Source: Bacteroidota bacterium
Lineage (GTDB): Bacteria > Bacteroidota > Ignavibacteria > Tepidaquicellales > Tepidaquicellaceae
Direction: 5' to 3'
DNA length: 33,667 bases
Assembly (NCBI GenBank): GCA_021286895.1
Contig: JAJTBN010000007.1
Location: forward strand, 1-33,667
Position 1 is the stretch's first letter. Each line of letters starts with the position of its first letter. The notes below the pieces were generated by a model, which saw only the letters and a list, made by a program, of their open reading frames with translations, was not told the DNA's origin and ran no database searches. Below, in pieces: positions 1 to 8,295 of the stretch. The position numbers were made by a program, and so were the translations under genes.

Positions 1-1
1 G

Positions 2-2233
2 GGCAATTTCGGGGGCGCGGGAGCCTTTGCAGGAAACGGAATTTTTAAATCAACTGATAACGGTCAGTCATGGGAACTTCTTCCCTCTACATCAGGCATT
101 CCCCCGGGAAGTTTTACATCCGACTGGCAGTATGTCTGGAACGTCGCGGCAGACCCTTCGAGCGCGGCAACCGATGAAGTATATGCCGCAACCGTCGGCT
201 CTATCTATAAAAGCACAAACGGAGGAACAAACTGGACACAAACTCTGGGCAGTTCAACAACACGCTCCGTATTCACTGATGTAGCCGTTTCTTCAACAGG
301 CGTCGTCTATGCCGCCGGCAGTTTTATAAGCGGAGGCCCCATGAACGGAGTCAGACGTTCAACGAACGGAGACAACTGGGTTGACATCACTCCACCCGAA
401 TTTCCGCCGGCGTACGAAAGGATTGTAATTACATTAGCGCCGTCAAATCAAAATGTAATGTATGTTGCCGTACAGGGAGTTCCTGCGGGAGAACCTGGTA
501 CTGTAAACAAGCACCAACTTTGGAAATACACTTACATCAGCGGTAATGGAACAGGCTCAGGCGGTGTGTGGGAAAACAGAGGCTCAAACCTTCCTCAAAC
601 AGGCCAGAACAATTACGGGAATTTCAACGAGCCGTTCGACACGCAGGAGGGATACGACCTGTTCATGCGGGTTAAACCCGACAACGAAAATTTCCTCGTT
701 CTTTGCGCGGTAAACATGTACGTATCTACTGACGCATTCGCTACTATTACCAATGCAAAAAGAATCGGCGGATATCAGCCGGCCGATGAAAACGGAAGTT
801 ACACTAATCATCACCCCGATGTGCATTCGGGTTTCTTCAGACCGGGAAGCAACGTTGCATTCATAAGCGGTCACGACGGAGGGCTTTCTGCTACCTCGGA
901 TATTACAACGAATATTACTGCAAACAATCCCGTATCGTGGCAAAGCCTTAACAACGGTTATAATGTCACACAGTTCTACGCTGTCTCTTTAGCCCCGGAA
1001 TCGGGTTCCAACAGGATATTAGGAGGATTTCAGGACAACGGAAGTTATACAACTGTTTCAGGAACTCTGACGGTGCCGTGGACAGAAGTAAATACGGGTG
1101 ACGGAGGCTATTGCGCAGTGGCTCCGTCTGCGGATAACAGGCTTTATTCCACAGCCCAGAAGGGAGATCTCCAGCGCTGTAATCTCGACTATTCAAACAA
1201 AGTCGATATGAAACCTTCAGGGTCAAGGAACCCTCTCTTCATAAATCCTTTCGCGCTGGACAAAAACAATTCATCGCTTCTGTACTTCGCATGCGGCAGC
1301 AGCACAACCGCGAACGGAATATGGAGGAACAATAACGCCGTTAACGGAACAACTACCACTGGTTGGTCATTCATCGAGGGCACGGAATTTCCCGATACTA
1401 CGGAACAGGTAAGCGCGATAGGAATATCATCCGCGAATTCCCCGAACGTGGTTTACTACGGAACAGACGAGGGGCACATCAGGAAAATAACAGACGCGGG
1501 AGGAACTCCCGTCGTTTCGGGAAATCTTAACGCGGGATTGCCGTCCGGTTACGTTTCATGCATTGCCGTTGACCCCGAAAATTCCGACAAGGCAGCAGCG
1601 ACATTCAGCAATTACAACATTGCCAGCGTCTGGTACACCACCAACGGAGGAACCAACTGGACAAACATCGAAGGTAATCTATCGGGCACGAACGGACCAT
1701 CCGTAAGATGGGCCGAAATATTTTACGTCCAGTCCGTAATGCACATTATTCTCTGCACATCGACAGGCGTTTACTACACAAACCAGTTGAACGGTTCCTC
1801 AACCGTATGGACGCAGGAAGCCGTAAACTCAATAGGTAACGTTGTATGCACTATGTCGGATTTCAGAAACAACGACAAAACATTCGTCGTAGGAACACAC
1901 GGCAGAGGCTGTTTTCAGACCGGGATTACCGCGCCTATCGGCGTGAACCTCATTTCCTCTTCGGTTCCTGAAAAGTTCGCGCTTTCACAAAACTATCCTA
2001 ACCCGTTCAATCCTTCGACGAGCATTAATTTCGAAGTGCCTGAAAATTCTTTTGTAACTGTTAAAATTTACGATATGCTCGGTAAAAATATTGCGAATCT
2101 CGTAAACGGCAGTTACAGGGCTGGAAAATACAGCATCACCTGGAACGCCTCCTCATTCCCGAGCGGCGCATATTTGTGTGTTATGAAATCGGGAAATTAC
2201 TCGAAAGCCATAAAACTTTTGCTCGTCAAGTAG
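2..2233 (+). CDS. Secreted BNR/Asp-box beta-propeller protein with T9SS type A sorting domain (5' partial)
   Basis: The reading frame is open from base 2, so the true start lies outside the window and the ATG at 341 is internal. About 743 residues are visible. The protein carries repeated sialidase/BNR Asp-box motifs of the form S/T-x-D/N-x-G-x-x-W: STDNGQSW, STNGGTNW, STNGDNW and TTNGGTNW. These mark the turns of a beta-propeller like that of sortilin/VPS10-type or YCF48-like proteins. The C-terminus (from about base 1975) is a type A sorting domain: LSQNYPNPFNPSTSINFEV, then KIYDMLGKNIANLV and a final Lys-rich strand. By family knowledge this directs passage through the type IX system to the cell surface or medium. 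No catalytic residues of a glycosidase are evident, so a binding or adhesion role is as likely as an enzyme. The signal peptide is presumably in the missing part. Confidence 0.85.
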   Translation, partial: GNFGGAGAFAGNGIFKSTDNGQSWELLPSTSGIPPGSFTSDWQYVWNVAADPSSAATDEVYAATVGSIYKSTNGGTNWTQTLGSSTTRSVFTDVAVSSTGVVYAAGSFISGGPMNGVRRSTNGDNWVDITPPEFPPAYERIVITLAPSNQNVMYVAVQGVPAGEPGTVNKHQLWKYTYISGNGTGSGGVWENRGSNLPQTGQNNYGNFNEPFDTQEGYDLFMRVKPDNENFLVLCAVNMYVSTDAFATITNAKRIGGYQPADENGSYTNHHPDVHSGFFRPGSNVAFISGHDGGLSATSDITTNITANNPVSWQSLNNGYNVTQFYAVSLAPESGSNRILGGFQDNGSYTTVSGTLTVPWTEVNTGDGGYCAVAPSADNRLYSTAQKGDLQRCNLDYSNKVDMKPSGSRNPLFINPFALDKNNSSLLYFACGSSTTANGIWRNNNAVNGTTTTGWSFIEGTEFPDTTEQVSAIGISSANSPNVVYYGTDEGHIRKITDAGGTPVVSGNLNAGLPSGYVSCIAVDPENSDKAAATFSNYNIASVWYTTNGGTNWTNIEGNLSGTNGPSVRWAEIFYVQSVMHIILCTSTGVYYTNQLNGSSTVWTQEAVNSIGNVVCTMSDFRNNDKTFVVGTHGRGCFQTGITAPIGVNLISSSVPEKFALSQNYPNPFNPSTSINFEVPENSFVTVKIYDMLGKNIANLVNGSYRAGKYSITWNASSFPSGAYLCVMKSGNYSKAIKLLLVK

Positions 2234-2257
2234 AATTATCTAAGAACAAATTTTTAT

Positions 2258-2285
2258 AAAAAAACCCGCGCAAGCGGGTTTTTTT
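2258..2285. terminator. Bidirectional intrinsic terminator between converging genes
   Basis: A run of seven A, then CCCGC, a GCAA loop, GCGGG and seven T form a perfect 12-bp stem that reads as a Rho-independent terminator on both strands. It lies 24 bases after the propeller gene and 21 bases after the end of rbfA on the other strand, so it can stop both transcripts. Confidence 0.9.
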
Positions 2286-2306
2286 GTTAAAATATATTAA
2301 ACTTTT

Positions 2307-2678
2307 TTATGCGGTATCGTCTTTATGAAGTTCTTCATCGCTCTTCTTCACGTCGTTAAGCAGTTTGTTTATCTTGTCCGCGTATTCCATCGTATCGTCG
2401 AAATAAAAAATCAGGTCCGGCGTGTACTTCATCGTCAACTGCCTGCCGAGCATGTAGCGGATATGCGGTTTCCTGAAATTGATTCTTTCCACAAGTTTTT
2501 CCGCCGGCTCTTTGTTTCCGAGAAATGAGACATAGACCTTCGCGAGTTTGAGGTCGGGCGACATTACAACTTTTGAAATTGTAATCAGCCCCGCGTTCAA
2601 ATCCGATAAATCCTTCGTCATCGCCGTATTAAGCCTGTGCTTAATCTCCTCGGCTACCTTTTCCATGCGTATTGACAT
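2307..2678 (-). CDS. rbfA: Ribosome-binding factor A
   Basis: This 123-residue protein has the size and sequence pattern of RbfA, the KH-fold factor that binds the 30S subunit and helps mature the 5' end of 16S rRNA. Recognisable parts are the N-terminal helix (RMEKVAEEIKHRLNTAM), the strand segment LITISKVVMSPDLKLAKVYVSFLG and the late segment RQLTMKYTPDLIFYFDDTMEYADKINKLL. It is the last gene of the rimP-nusA-infB-rbfA operon and starts 3 bases after the infB stop, which suggests translational coupling. An alternative start at Met5 (base 2666) is possible. The transcript ends at the two-way terminator just downstream. Confidence 0.95.
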   Translation of the reverse strand: MSIRMEKVAEEIKHRLNTAMTKDLSDLNAGLITISKVVMSPDLKLAKVYVSFLGNKEPAEKLVERINFRKPHIRYMLGRQLTMKYTPDLIFYFDDTMEYADKINKLLNDVKKSDEELHKDDTA

Positions 2679-2681
2679 ATT

Positions 2682-5648
2682 CTATACCGACTCGAGTTTT
2701 CGTTTCGTTTCTATCAGTTTGTATCCTTCGATAACGTCGCCGACTTTTACATCGCTGAAATTTTCAAGACCTATTCCGCACTCGTAGCCCGATTCGACTT
2801 CGCGCACGTCATCCTTGATTCTCTTAAGCGACGATATCGTTCCGTTGAAAATTTCAAGACCGTCTCTTATAAGCCTTACTTTGTGATTACGAATTATCTT
2901 GCCGTCCTGTACGTAGCATCCCGCGATGTTTCCGATTTTCGGGACTTTGAATACCTGCCGTACTTCGATTGTCGCCGTAATCTCCTCGTTCACTTCAGGA
3001 GCGAGCAGACCTTCGAGCACCTGTTTCACCTCGTCGATAGCCGCGTAAATAATATTATGCAGCCTTATTTCGACGTTGCTCTTTTCCGCGAGTTTCCTCG
3101 CGTTAAGGTTCGGTCTTACGTTGAATCCGATTATAACCGCGTTTGACGCCTCGGCAAGTAGAACATCCGATTCCGTAATCGCGCCGACCGCCTTGTGAAT
3201 GACCCTTACAGTCGCCGTGCCCGGCTTCGAAAGTTTGTGCAGAGAATCCGCAAGCGCTTCCGCTGAACCGTCTACGTCTGTTTTAAGTATAATGCTGAGT
3301 TCTACCGACTGTCCGAGTTTAATCTGATTCGTTATGTCTTCGAGAGTTGTATGCTTGACCTGCCTGAGTTCCTGTTCGCGTTTTAACTGCTGGCGTTTGA
3401 GAGCGATTGCCCTTACCTCGGCTTCGGATTTAAGCACTATAACCGAATCGCCCGCCTGCGGAAGGCCTTCGAAACCTATAACCTGAACGGGTGTAGACGG
3501 ACCGGCGATTTCAATCCTGTTATCGCGTTCATCGAACATCGCCCTTACCTTGCCGGAATAAACTCCCGCCACAAAACTGTCTCCGATTCTCAGCGTGCCT
3601 TTCTGTACAAGTATCGTCGCTACCGAACCTCTTCCCTTATCGAGTTTCGATTCGAGAACCACGCCTCTTGCTTCCCTGTCAGGATTCGCCTTTAACTGAA
3701 GCAGTTCCGCTTCGAGCAGAATCTTATCGAGAAGCACCTGTATGTTAACGCCCTTCTTTGCCGAAATTTCGACTGACTGGTATTTTCCGCCCCATTCTTC
3801 GACAAGTATGTTCCTGTCTGCTAACTGAGACTTTATTCTTTCAACGTTTGCCTCGGGTTTATCAACCTTGTTTATCGCTATTACTATAGGCACCCCCGCG
3901 GCCTGAGCGTGGTTAATCGCCTCAACTGTCTGCGGCATAACGCTGTCGTCGGCAGCGACGACGAGAACGACAATGTCTGCCGCCTGTCCGCCTCGCGCGC
4001 GCATTGCCGTGAACGCCTCGTGCCCCGGTGTATCGAGGAATGTTATCTGTTTTCCGTTTTCAAGCCTGACCTTGTAAGCGCCGATGTGCTGAGTAATGCC
4101 GCCGGCTTCGCCTGCCACAACGTTCGCTTTTCTCACGTGGTCAAGGAGCGAGGTCTTGCCATGGTCGACGTGACCCATGACCGTAACGACAGGAGGCCTG
4201 TCCTTAAGCGTCTCTTCCGCGTCTTCTTCATCTTTGAGCAGGTCTTCTTCGTATTCGCTCTGAAACTCTATCTTGTATCCGAATTCTTCCGCGAGCAGCA
4301 GTATCAGGTCCTTTTCGAGACGCTGGTTGATGGATACCATCATGCCGAGGTCAAAACACTTCTTAATAATCTCGTTCGCCGATACTCCCATTATATTCGA
4401 AAGTTCCATCGTCGAAACGAATTCAGTAACGCTTAAAATATTCTTTCTCGCTTCCTTTATCTCGGCTTCTTTCTTCTCCTGTTCGAGTCTTTCCTTTTTC
4501 TTTTTCTTTCTTGCTATGCTTCTTGCCGACGCTCCGCTGTCATCTTCTATCTTAGCGAATGTTTCCCTGATTGCCTCGTCGATTTCCTTCTGCGAGAATT
4601 CTTTCTGCTTCGGTCCCTTCGATGCTTTCTTTTTCTTGCGGTCGTAATCAGATTCGGTTTTCGGCTTCTTGTCTTTGTTGTCCTTTATGGGTTTCTTAGC
4701 GTCTTTTGAAGCGGAAGAAACAGGCGGCATACCGCCCGGCTTAATAAATCCCGGTTTCTTCGGTTTTTCCTTGTCCTTGTCTTTAAACGGCCTCTTGGGA
4801 GGTTTGCCCGTATCTTTAATCGTGACCCTTTCAAACTTGCCCTTGTTCTGTCTGTCGAATCTTGGTTTTTCGCCTTTACCGTCGCCCTTGTTCTCGGTTT
4901 TGCCGTGCTTAAAATCCCTGTTGAAAGGTCTGTCGGATTTGAACTTCTTTTCCTCGTGTTTCTTCTGCTGGCCTTCGGTTTTAACTACGGGTTTCTTTAT
5001 TTCCTCGCCGCCGGCGGGAAAATCTTTCGCGGAAACTATCTGCGGAACCGGAATTGACGAAGTCTCGGCTTTTTCAGTCTTAACAGCGGGTTCAGCCTTT
5101 TCCTCTGCTTTCTTGACAGGCTTTTCCTCGGGTTTGACTGCCGGTTTTTCTCTCTTATCCGCTTTCTTCGCCTCTTTAGCCTTCTTCTGCGTTTCGAATA
5201 ATCTCTCGAGTTCCTCTTTCCGTCTCTTCGTTTCTTCCTCCTCAGCCTTTACCCTTGCCTCGTGTTCTTCGAAAGCTATCTGTTCCTGCTGCCTGCGCTC
5301 CTCTTCGGCTTTCTTCTTCTGTTCCTCAAGGTTCTTCTTCAGAAGTTTTTCCTCATCCCTCTTCTTCTTGGCCTCTTCTTCTTTCTGAAGCACTTCGGTC
5401 GCTTCCGATATCTCGACCTTGTTCTGCTTCACGAAATCGACAATCTTCTTTACATGCTTTTCCTGTTCTTCGAGGTCGCGCTTGAAATGATTGTAAACTT
5501 TAGATACAGTTTCCGCTTCTAAAGTAGTATTAATAGTTACCTTGTCGATACCTATTGTCTTAAGATATTCGATTATATCCTCTTTCGACCTGTTAATTTC
5601 CTTAACAAGTTTAACCAGTTTCATTTTTTGAAGCGTACTATCTGACAT
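2682..5648 (-). CDS. infB: Translation initiation factor IF-2
   Basis: This is the GTPase that positions initiator tRNA on the ribosome. The 988 residues show an N-terminal IF2_N-like segment (about 1-60), a very long Lys/Glu-rich linker (about 60-400) and a second IF2_N-like segment beginning [14 protein letters not shown] (about 402-460). The GTPase domain follows, with G1 GHVDHGKTS (about 490), G3 DTPGH (about 536), G4 NKVD (about 591) and G5 SAKKG (about 628). The C-terminal domains II-IV run to the end ([17 protein letters not shown] and later). It is longer than many IF-2 proteins because of the charged linker, which is typical of Bacteroidota-like lineages. It lies 20 bases after nusA and 3 bases before rbfA in the conserved operon order. 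The first ATG was kept; Met9 is an alternative start. Confidence 0.97.
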   Translation of the reverse strand: MSDSTLQKMKLVKLVKEINRSKEDIIEYLKTIGIDKVTINTTLEAETVSKVYNHFKRDLEEQEKHVKKIVDFVKQNKVEISEATEVLQKEEEAKKKRDEEKLLKKNLEEQKKKAEEERRQQEQIAFEEHEARVKAEEEETKRRKEELERLFETQKKAKEAKKADKREKPAVKPEEKPVKKAEEKAEPAVKTEKAETSSIPVPQIVSAKDFPAGGEEIKKPVVKTEGQQKKHEEKKFKSDRPFNRDFKHGKTENKGDGKGEKPRFDRQNKGKFERVTIKDTGKPPKRPFKDKDKEKPKKPGFIKPGGMPPVSSASKDAKKPIKDNKDKKPKTESDYDRKKKKASKGPKQKEFSQKEIDEAIRETFAKIEDDSGASARSIARKKKKKERLEQEKKEAEIKEARKNILSVTEFVSTMELSNIMGVSANEIIKKCFDLGMMVSINQRLEKDLILLLAEEFGYKIEFQSEYEEDLLKDEEDAEETLKDRPPVVTVMGHVDHGKTSLLDHVRKANVVAGEAGGITQHIGAYKVRLENGKQITFLDTPGHEAFTAMRARGGQAADIVVLVVAADDSVMPQTVEAINHAQAAGVPIVIAINKVDKPEANVERIKSQLADRNILVEEWGGKYQSVEISAKKGVNIQVLLDKILLEAELLQLKANPDREARGVVLESKLDKGRGSVATILVQKGTLRIGDSFVAGVYSGKVRAMFDERDNRIEIAGPSTPVQVIGFEGLPQAGDSVIVLKSEAEVRAIALKRQQLKREQELRQVKHTTLEDITNQIKLGQSVELSIILKTDVDGSAEALADSLHKLSKPGTATVRVIHKAVGAITESDVLLAEASNAVIIGFNVRPNLNARKLAEKSNVEIRLHNIIYAAIDEVKQVLEGLLAPEVNEEITATIEVRQVFKVPKIGNIAGCYVQDGKIIRNHKVRLIRDGLEIFNGTISSLKRIKDDVREVESGYECGIGLENFSDVKVGDVIEGYKLIETKRKLESV

Positions 5649-5668
5649 AAAAGTTGTTTATGCTGTAT

Positions 5669-6835
5669 TTAGTTATTTGAATTTTCTTCGTTAGTGTTTT
5701 CTCTTACTTCTTCGCCCGCTTTTTCTTCCTCGCCGGCTTTTTCTCCCTCGCTTGTTTTTTCTTCTTCGTCTGTTTTTTCTTCTTCGTCTGTTTTTTCTTC
5801 TTCGCCGTTTTCGCGAATGACGTCAATCTGGTATCCGGTCAGTTTTGAAGCGAGTTTAATGTTCTGACCGTTCTTGCCGATTATAAGGCTCACCTGATCC
5901 TCGTCGGCATAAATTTTCGCTATCTTGTTCTCGTTATCAATGTATATATCCTGAAGTTTCGCGGGTGACAGCGCTCTTGCTATGTAAAGCGCTCCGTCTT
6001 CGGTGTAATTGATTACATCGATGTTCTCGTTGCTCAGTTCGCGTACGATGGAATGGATTCTCATACCCTTCATTCCCACACACGCGCCTACTGCGTCTAT
6101 CTTATCGTCGTTCGAGACTACCGCAATCTTCGCGCGCTCGCCCGGATCCCTCGCTATCGCCTTGATTTCAAGAATACCGTCGTATATCTCGGGTCTCTCC
6201 AGTTCGAACAGTTTGTACAGGAATCTCTCGTCCGCTCTCGAAACTACAACGAGCGGCGGACCCGACGATTTCTTGTCGAGACGTTTTATTATAACCCTTA
6301 TGTTATCGCCTTTTTTGTATCTTTCCTTGGCAATCTGTTCTTCCTTCGGAAAGAAAAGTTCGTTGCTGTTATGAATAAGGAGTATGGAATTGGGTTTAAT
6401 CTGATACACTTCGCCGACAAGAATCTCGCCGACCTGTTCTTTGTAAAAATTAAACGTCACTTCCTTGTCGATTTCTCTGAGTTTCTGATTCAAATTCTGC
6501 TTGAGATTCAGTACCGACCTGCGTCCGAATTCTTCAATGGGAATTTCCTCGACGAAATCGTCGCCAATCTCAAAGTCTTCGCCCGATTTATCCTTGGCAG
6601 TCTCAACGTCTATCTCCGTAGCGGGATCCACGACATCCTCAACAACCGTCTTGTAGAGAAAAATCTCGATGTTGCCTTTCTCCATGTTGACAATAACGTC
6701 GAAGTTCGCCGTCGGTCCGTGCTTCTTCTCCATCATTTTCCTGAATGAGTCCTTAATAACGCTCTCGAGTATATCTCTGTCTATACTCTTCATTTTTGCC
6801 ATCTGGACAAATGCTTCTACTATCTCAGATTTCAT
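5669..6835 (-). CDS. nusA: Transcription termination/antitermination protein NusA
   Basis: NusA binds RNA polymerase and nascent RNA and controls pausing, termination and antitermination. The 388 residues show the polymerase-binding N-terminal domain (about 1-130), an S1 domain (about 133-200, beginning YKEQVGEILVGEVYQI), KH1 (about 205-290, with VGMKGMRI) and KH2 (about 295-345, with IIGKNGQNI). The E. coli C-terminal acidic repeats are absent, as in most non-proteobacteria. Instead there is a low-complexity acidic tail from about residue 344, built from 6-residue units such as EEEKTD. It sits between rimP (18 bases upstream) and infB (20 bases downstream). NusA of other bacteria regulates its own operon through terminators, which matters here because a terminator-like hairpin precedes rimP. 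Confidence 0.96.
   Translation of the reverse strand: MKSEIVEAFVQMAKMKSIDRDILESVIKDSFRKMMEKKHGPTANFDVIVNMEKGNIEIFLYKTVVEDVVDPATEIDVETAKDKSGEDFEIGDDFVEEIPIEEFGRRSVLNLKQNLNQKLREIDKEVTFNFYKEQVGEILVGEVYQIKPNSILLIHNSNELFFPKEEQIAKERYKKGDNIRVIIKRLDKKSSGPPLVVVSRADERFLYKLFELERPEIYDGILEIKAIARDPGERAKIAVVSNDDKIDAVGACVGMKGMRIHSIVRELSNENIDVINYTEDGALYIARALSPAKLQDIYIDNENKIAKIYADEDQVSLIIGKNGQNIKLASKLTGYQIDVIRENGEEEKTDEEEKTDEEEKTSEGEKAGEEEKAGEEVRENTNEENSNN
5707..5796 (-). repeat. In-frame 18-bp minisatellite encoding the NusA acidic tail
   Basis: Five consecutive 18-bp units (5707-5724, 5725-5742, 5743-5760, 5761-5778 and 5779-5796), with a partial sixth, encode 6-residue E/K-rich units. The units at 5761 and 5779 are identical (CTTCTTCGTCTGTTTTTT on the plus strand). 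Because the unit length is a multiple of three, copy-number change would not break the reading frame. Confidence 0.9.
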
Positions 6836-6853
6836 AAATCCTTATTTAATAAT

Positions 6854-7300
6854 TTAAAAAGGTAATTTAACTTTTAATAATTCCAGTTCGGAAAACTTAA
6901 ACGCTGTCTCGCGCGTTTCCTTCTTTCCCGTCTTTATCTCGAAAACCAGATTATCACCGTCGGCTTTTATAAGTTTTCCTGTCTGTTTTTCATCTCCGTT
7001 TCCGAAATCGAAAATCCTGTTAACATGCTTCGCCGCCTGCCAGTCGTACCTGAACGGCCTCTCGACCCCCGGCGACGAAACTACCACTTTAAGTATTTCG
7101 TCTTTTACTTCGCTTCCGTCTATAATTTCGTTTATCTCACGCGATACCTCCGTCAGTTCGTCAAGGCTGAGGTCGCCCGGCGAATCAACGAAAATCTCGA
7201 CAACCTTGTTCTTCCTCTCGCCGCGGATTTCAACGTCAATTAAACGGATATTTCGCCCGTTTAATGCCTTTTCCGCTATATTTTCAATGTTTTTTTCCAT
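6854..7300 (-). CDS. rimP: Ribosome maturation factor RimP
   Basis: RimP binds the free 30S subunit and assists its assembly. About 148 residues match the family: the first alpha/beta domain with LIDVEIRGERKNKVVEIFVDSPG, the signature VVSSPGVERPFRYDWQAAKHVNR, and a small C-terminal SH3-like domain (TGKLIKADGDNLVFEI). The ATG at 7300 was chosen over an in-frame TTG at 7306, which lies only two codons earlier and inside the T-run of an upstream hairpin. It is the first gene of the rimP-nusA-infB-rbfA operon. No good Shine-Dalgarno sequence is visible. Confidence 0.93.
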   Translation of the reverse strand: MEKNIENIAEKALNGRNIRLIDVEIRGERKNKVVEIFVDSPGDLSLDELTEVSREINEIIDGSEVKDEILKVVVSSPGVERPFRYDWQAAKHVNRIFDFGNGDEKQTGKLIKADGDNLVFEIKTGKKETRETAFKFSELELLKVKLPF

Positions 7301-7304
7301 AAAC

Positions 7305-7331
7305 AAAAAAAAAGTGGGTCATCAACCCACT
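7305..7331 (-). terminator. Terminator-like hairpin directly upstream of rimP (possible attenuator)
   Basis: Read on the minus strand, a 7-bp stem (AGTGGGT / ACCCACT, 7325-7331 with 7313-7319) with a 5-base loop is followed at once by nine T residues (7313-7305). The rimP ATG is only four bases further on. This is a complete intrinsic-terminator layout placed inside the leader of the nusA operon instead of after a gene. The stem is short, so the strength is uncertain. Confidence 0.6.
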
Positions 7332-7357
7332 CTGAATTTCTACGCCATATTATCAAT

Positions 7358-7388
7358 CAAATATAATTTAACTGATGTACTTAATCAA
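7358..7388 (-). promoter_or_regulatory. Possible rimP operon promoter of Bacteroidota type
   Basis: On the minus strand, TATATTTG (7365-7358) matches the Bacteroidota -7 consensus TAnnTTTG. A TTG at 7388-7386 lies 20 bases upstream, close to the usual -33 spacing. It sits between the upstream terminator copy (7442-7484) and the hairpin before rimP, where a promoter for the operon is expected. The motif is short and AT-rich, so chance occurrence is possible. Confidence 0.35.
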
Positions 7389-7441
7389 GTATATAATACT
7401 GACACGGAAGCGGTTTGCGGTTGGAAGAGAAATGTTAACGG

Positions 7442-7484
7442 ATATAAAAAAATCCCGGCAGGAAGCCGGGATTTTATATGAAAA
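7442..7484 (-). terminator. Intrinsic terminator, copy 1 of a 43-bp identical pair
   Basis: On the minus strand this is a 10-bp stem (AAATCCCGGC / GCCGGGATTT) with a TTCCT loop and a run of T. It lies downstream of the RAYT gene and its REP. The 43 bases are identical to 8240-8282 on the other side of the RAYT element. Confidence 0.8.
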
Positions 7485-7491
7485 ATTACAC

Positions 7492-7534
7492 GTGGCGTCA
7501 GGTGTTTCCACCTGATGCACAGGCGTTAGCCTGT
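7492..7534 (+). repeat. Left REP of the RAYT element (two hairpins)
   Basis: GTGG is followed by hairpin 1 (GCGTCAGGTG 7495-7504, TTTC loop, CACCTGATGC 7509-7518; one G-T pair). Hairpin 2 is ACAGGC 7519-7524, GTTA loop, GCCTGT 7529-7534. It starts 7 bases beyond the stop of the RAYT gene. Confidence 0.88.
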
Positions 7535-7540
7535 ATGCCC

Positions 7541-8086
7541 TTAAAAATACATGATACGTATCAGCCTCTGATCATTACAATAATAATTTCTGTAACTCGA
7601 ATATTTCCAGTCCTCCGGATTCTTTACCAACCCTTTTCTTACGGGATTCAAATGTATGTAATCCATTTTAATCTCCATAATTTTATCGCCGTAAATAATA
7701 AAATCATCAAACCTGTCTTTCCAAATCTTGAAGACTGTGGATTTGCAATATTTCGCATTCATCCTCAGCCTGCTCAGGATATCCTCCCTCCCGTCTGCTA
7801 TTAGTTGCTCCCTGATTTTGAATGAAGTATACTTTTTAAAATCCCTCATAAAAGCAGATAGGATTTTCCCGCTTTCAATATATAATATCAAATGCAGGTG
7901 ATTCGGCATGAAGACATACGAAATTAATTTTACCTTATATTTTTCAAGAAGAAATTTCAAAGAATCCATTAAAATCCCGTAATATTTTTCCTCCGTAGAA
8001 AATATATTCTCAAAATTCATCACGGTCGTTGTAACGAATGAAACGAGCCAATCATTTTCGAAGAAACTTCTACCTCTGAGTCCCAT
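7541..8086 (-). CDS. REP-associated tyrosine transposase (RAYT, Y1/HUH family)
   Basis: This 181-residue single-strand DNA transposase belongs to the IS200-like Y1_Tnp superfamily. The HUH motif is visible as MPNHLHLIL (His63, His65). The C-terminal family block YIHLNPVRKGLV (Tyr143) follows, then PEDWKYSSYRNY. Tyr143 is a candidate nucleophile, although assignment from sequence alone is uncertain because this subgroup reads RFDDF where many relatives have RFYD. It has a strong Shine-Dalgarno sequence (AGGAGG, 8 bases before the ATG), unlike most neighbours. RAYTs act on the REP palindromes that flank them, and here REPs lie on both sides. The gene is full length with no frameshift, so it may be active or recently so. 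Confidence 0.9.
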   Translation of the reverse strand: MGLRGRSFFENDWLVSFVTTTVMNFENIFSTEEKYYGILMDSLKFLLEKYKVKLISYVFMPNHLHLILYIESGKILSAFMRDFKKYTSFKIREQLIADGREDILSRLRMNAKYCKSTVFKIWKDRFDDFIIYGDKIMEIKMDYIHLNPVRKGLVKNPEDWKYSSYRNYYCNDQRLIRIMYF

Positions 8087-8110
8087 CGATTTTTCCTCCT
8101 TGTTACTATA

Positions 8111-8154
8111 TCAGACCTCCGGTCTGAGTGTCAGGTGGAAACACCTGACACCAC
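8111..8154 (-). repeat. Right REP of the RAYT element (two hairpins)
   Basis: The smaller hairpin is TCAGACC (8111-8117), TCC loop, GGTCTGA (8121-8127). The main hairpin is GTGTCAGGTG (8128-8137), GAAA loop, CACCTGACAC (8142-8151), ending in CCAC (8151-8154). Read on the minus strand it has the same order as the left REP: GTGG, 10-bp hairpin, smaller hairpin. Confidence 0.88.
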
Positions 8155-8239
8155 AACAATATATGCTTATTCGTTCGATTTTAATAATTAATTATTTTTA
8201 TAAACGCCCCCTAACCGCCCAAACAATTATCGGTTTTTA

Positions 8240-8282
8240 ATATAAAAAAATCCCGGCAGGAAGCCGGGATTTTATATGAAAA
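8240..8282 (-). terminator. Intrinsic terminator of the subtilase gene, copy 2 of the 43-bp pair
   Basis: This is the same 10-bp-stem hairpin plus T-run as at 7442-7484, here 13 bases after the stop codon of the minus-strand protease gene. The 85 bases between the right REP and this site are AT-rich and hold no recognisable feature. Confidence 0.85.
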
Positions 8283-8295
8283 TATTTAATCCTTG

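Larger units (their letters stand above)
7492..8154. mobile_element. RAYT element: REP-associated transposase gene between inverted REP sequences
   Basis: The 663-bp element begins with GTGG (7492-7495) and ends with CCAC (8151-8154). Just inside each end is a 10-bp-stem hairpin with nearly the same sequence in inverted orientation, then a second smaller hairpin, with a Y1 (HUH) transposase gene filling the middle on the minus strand. A 5' GTGG/GTAG tetranucleotide ahead of an imperfect palindrome is the known hallmark of REP sequences served by RAYT proteins. No target-site duplication is visible at the edges, as expected for HUH enzymes. A gene-less copy of the same two ends lies at 13855-13953. 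Confidence 0.85.

Noticed and set aside
4669-5388. 239-residue frame on the plus strand opposite the infB linker
   Set aside because: It is the complement of the Lys/Glu-rich IF-2 linker, giving a Ser/Phe/Leu-rich low-complexity protein. It has no family features and overlaps a certain gene completely.
6053-6748. 231-residue frame opposite nusA
   Set aside because: It is fully antisense to a conserved gene with no recognisable domain; such long shadows arise from the codon use of this genome.
7478-7804. 108-residue plus-strand frame across the left REP and RAYT gene
   Set aside because: It is antisense to the transposase and includes the REP hairpin; no supporting features.
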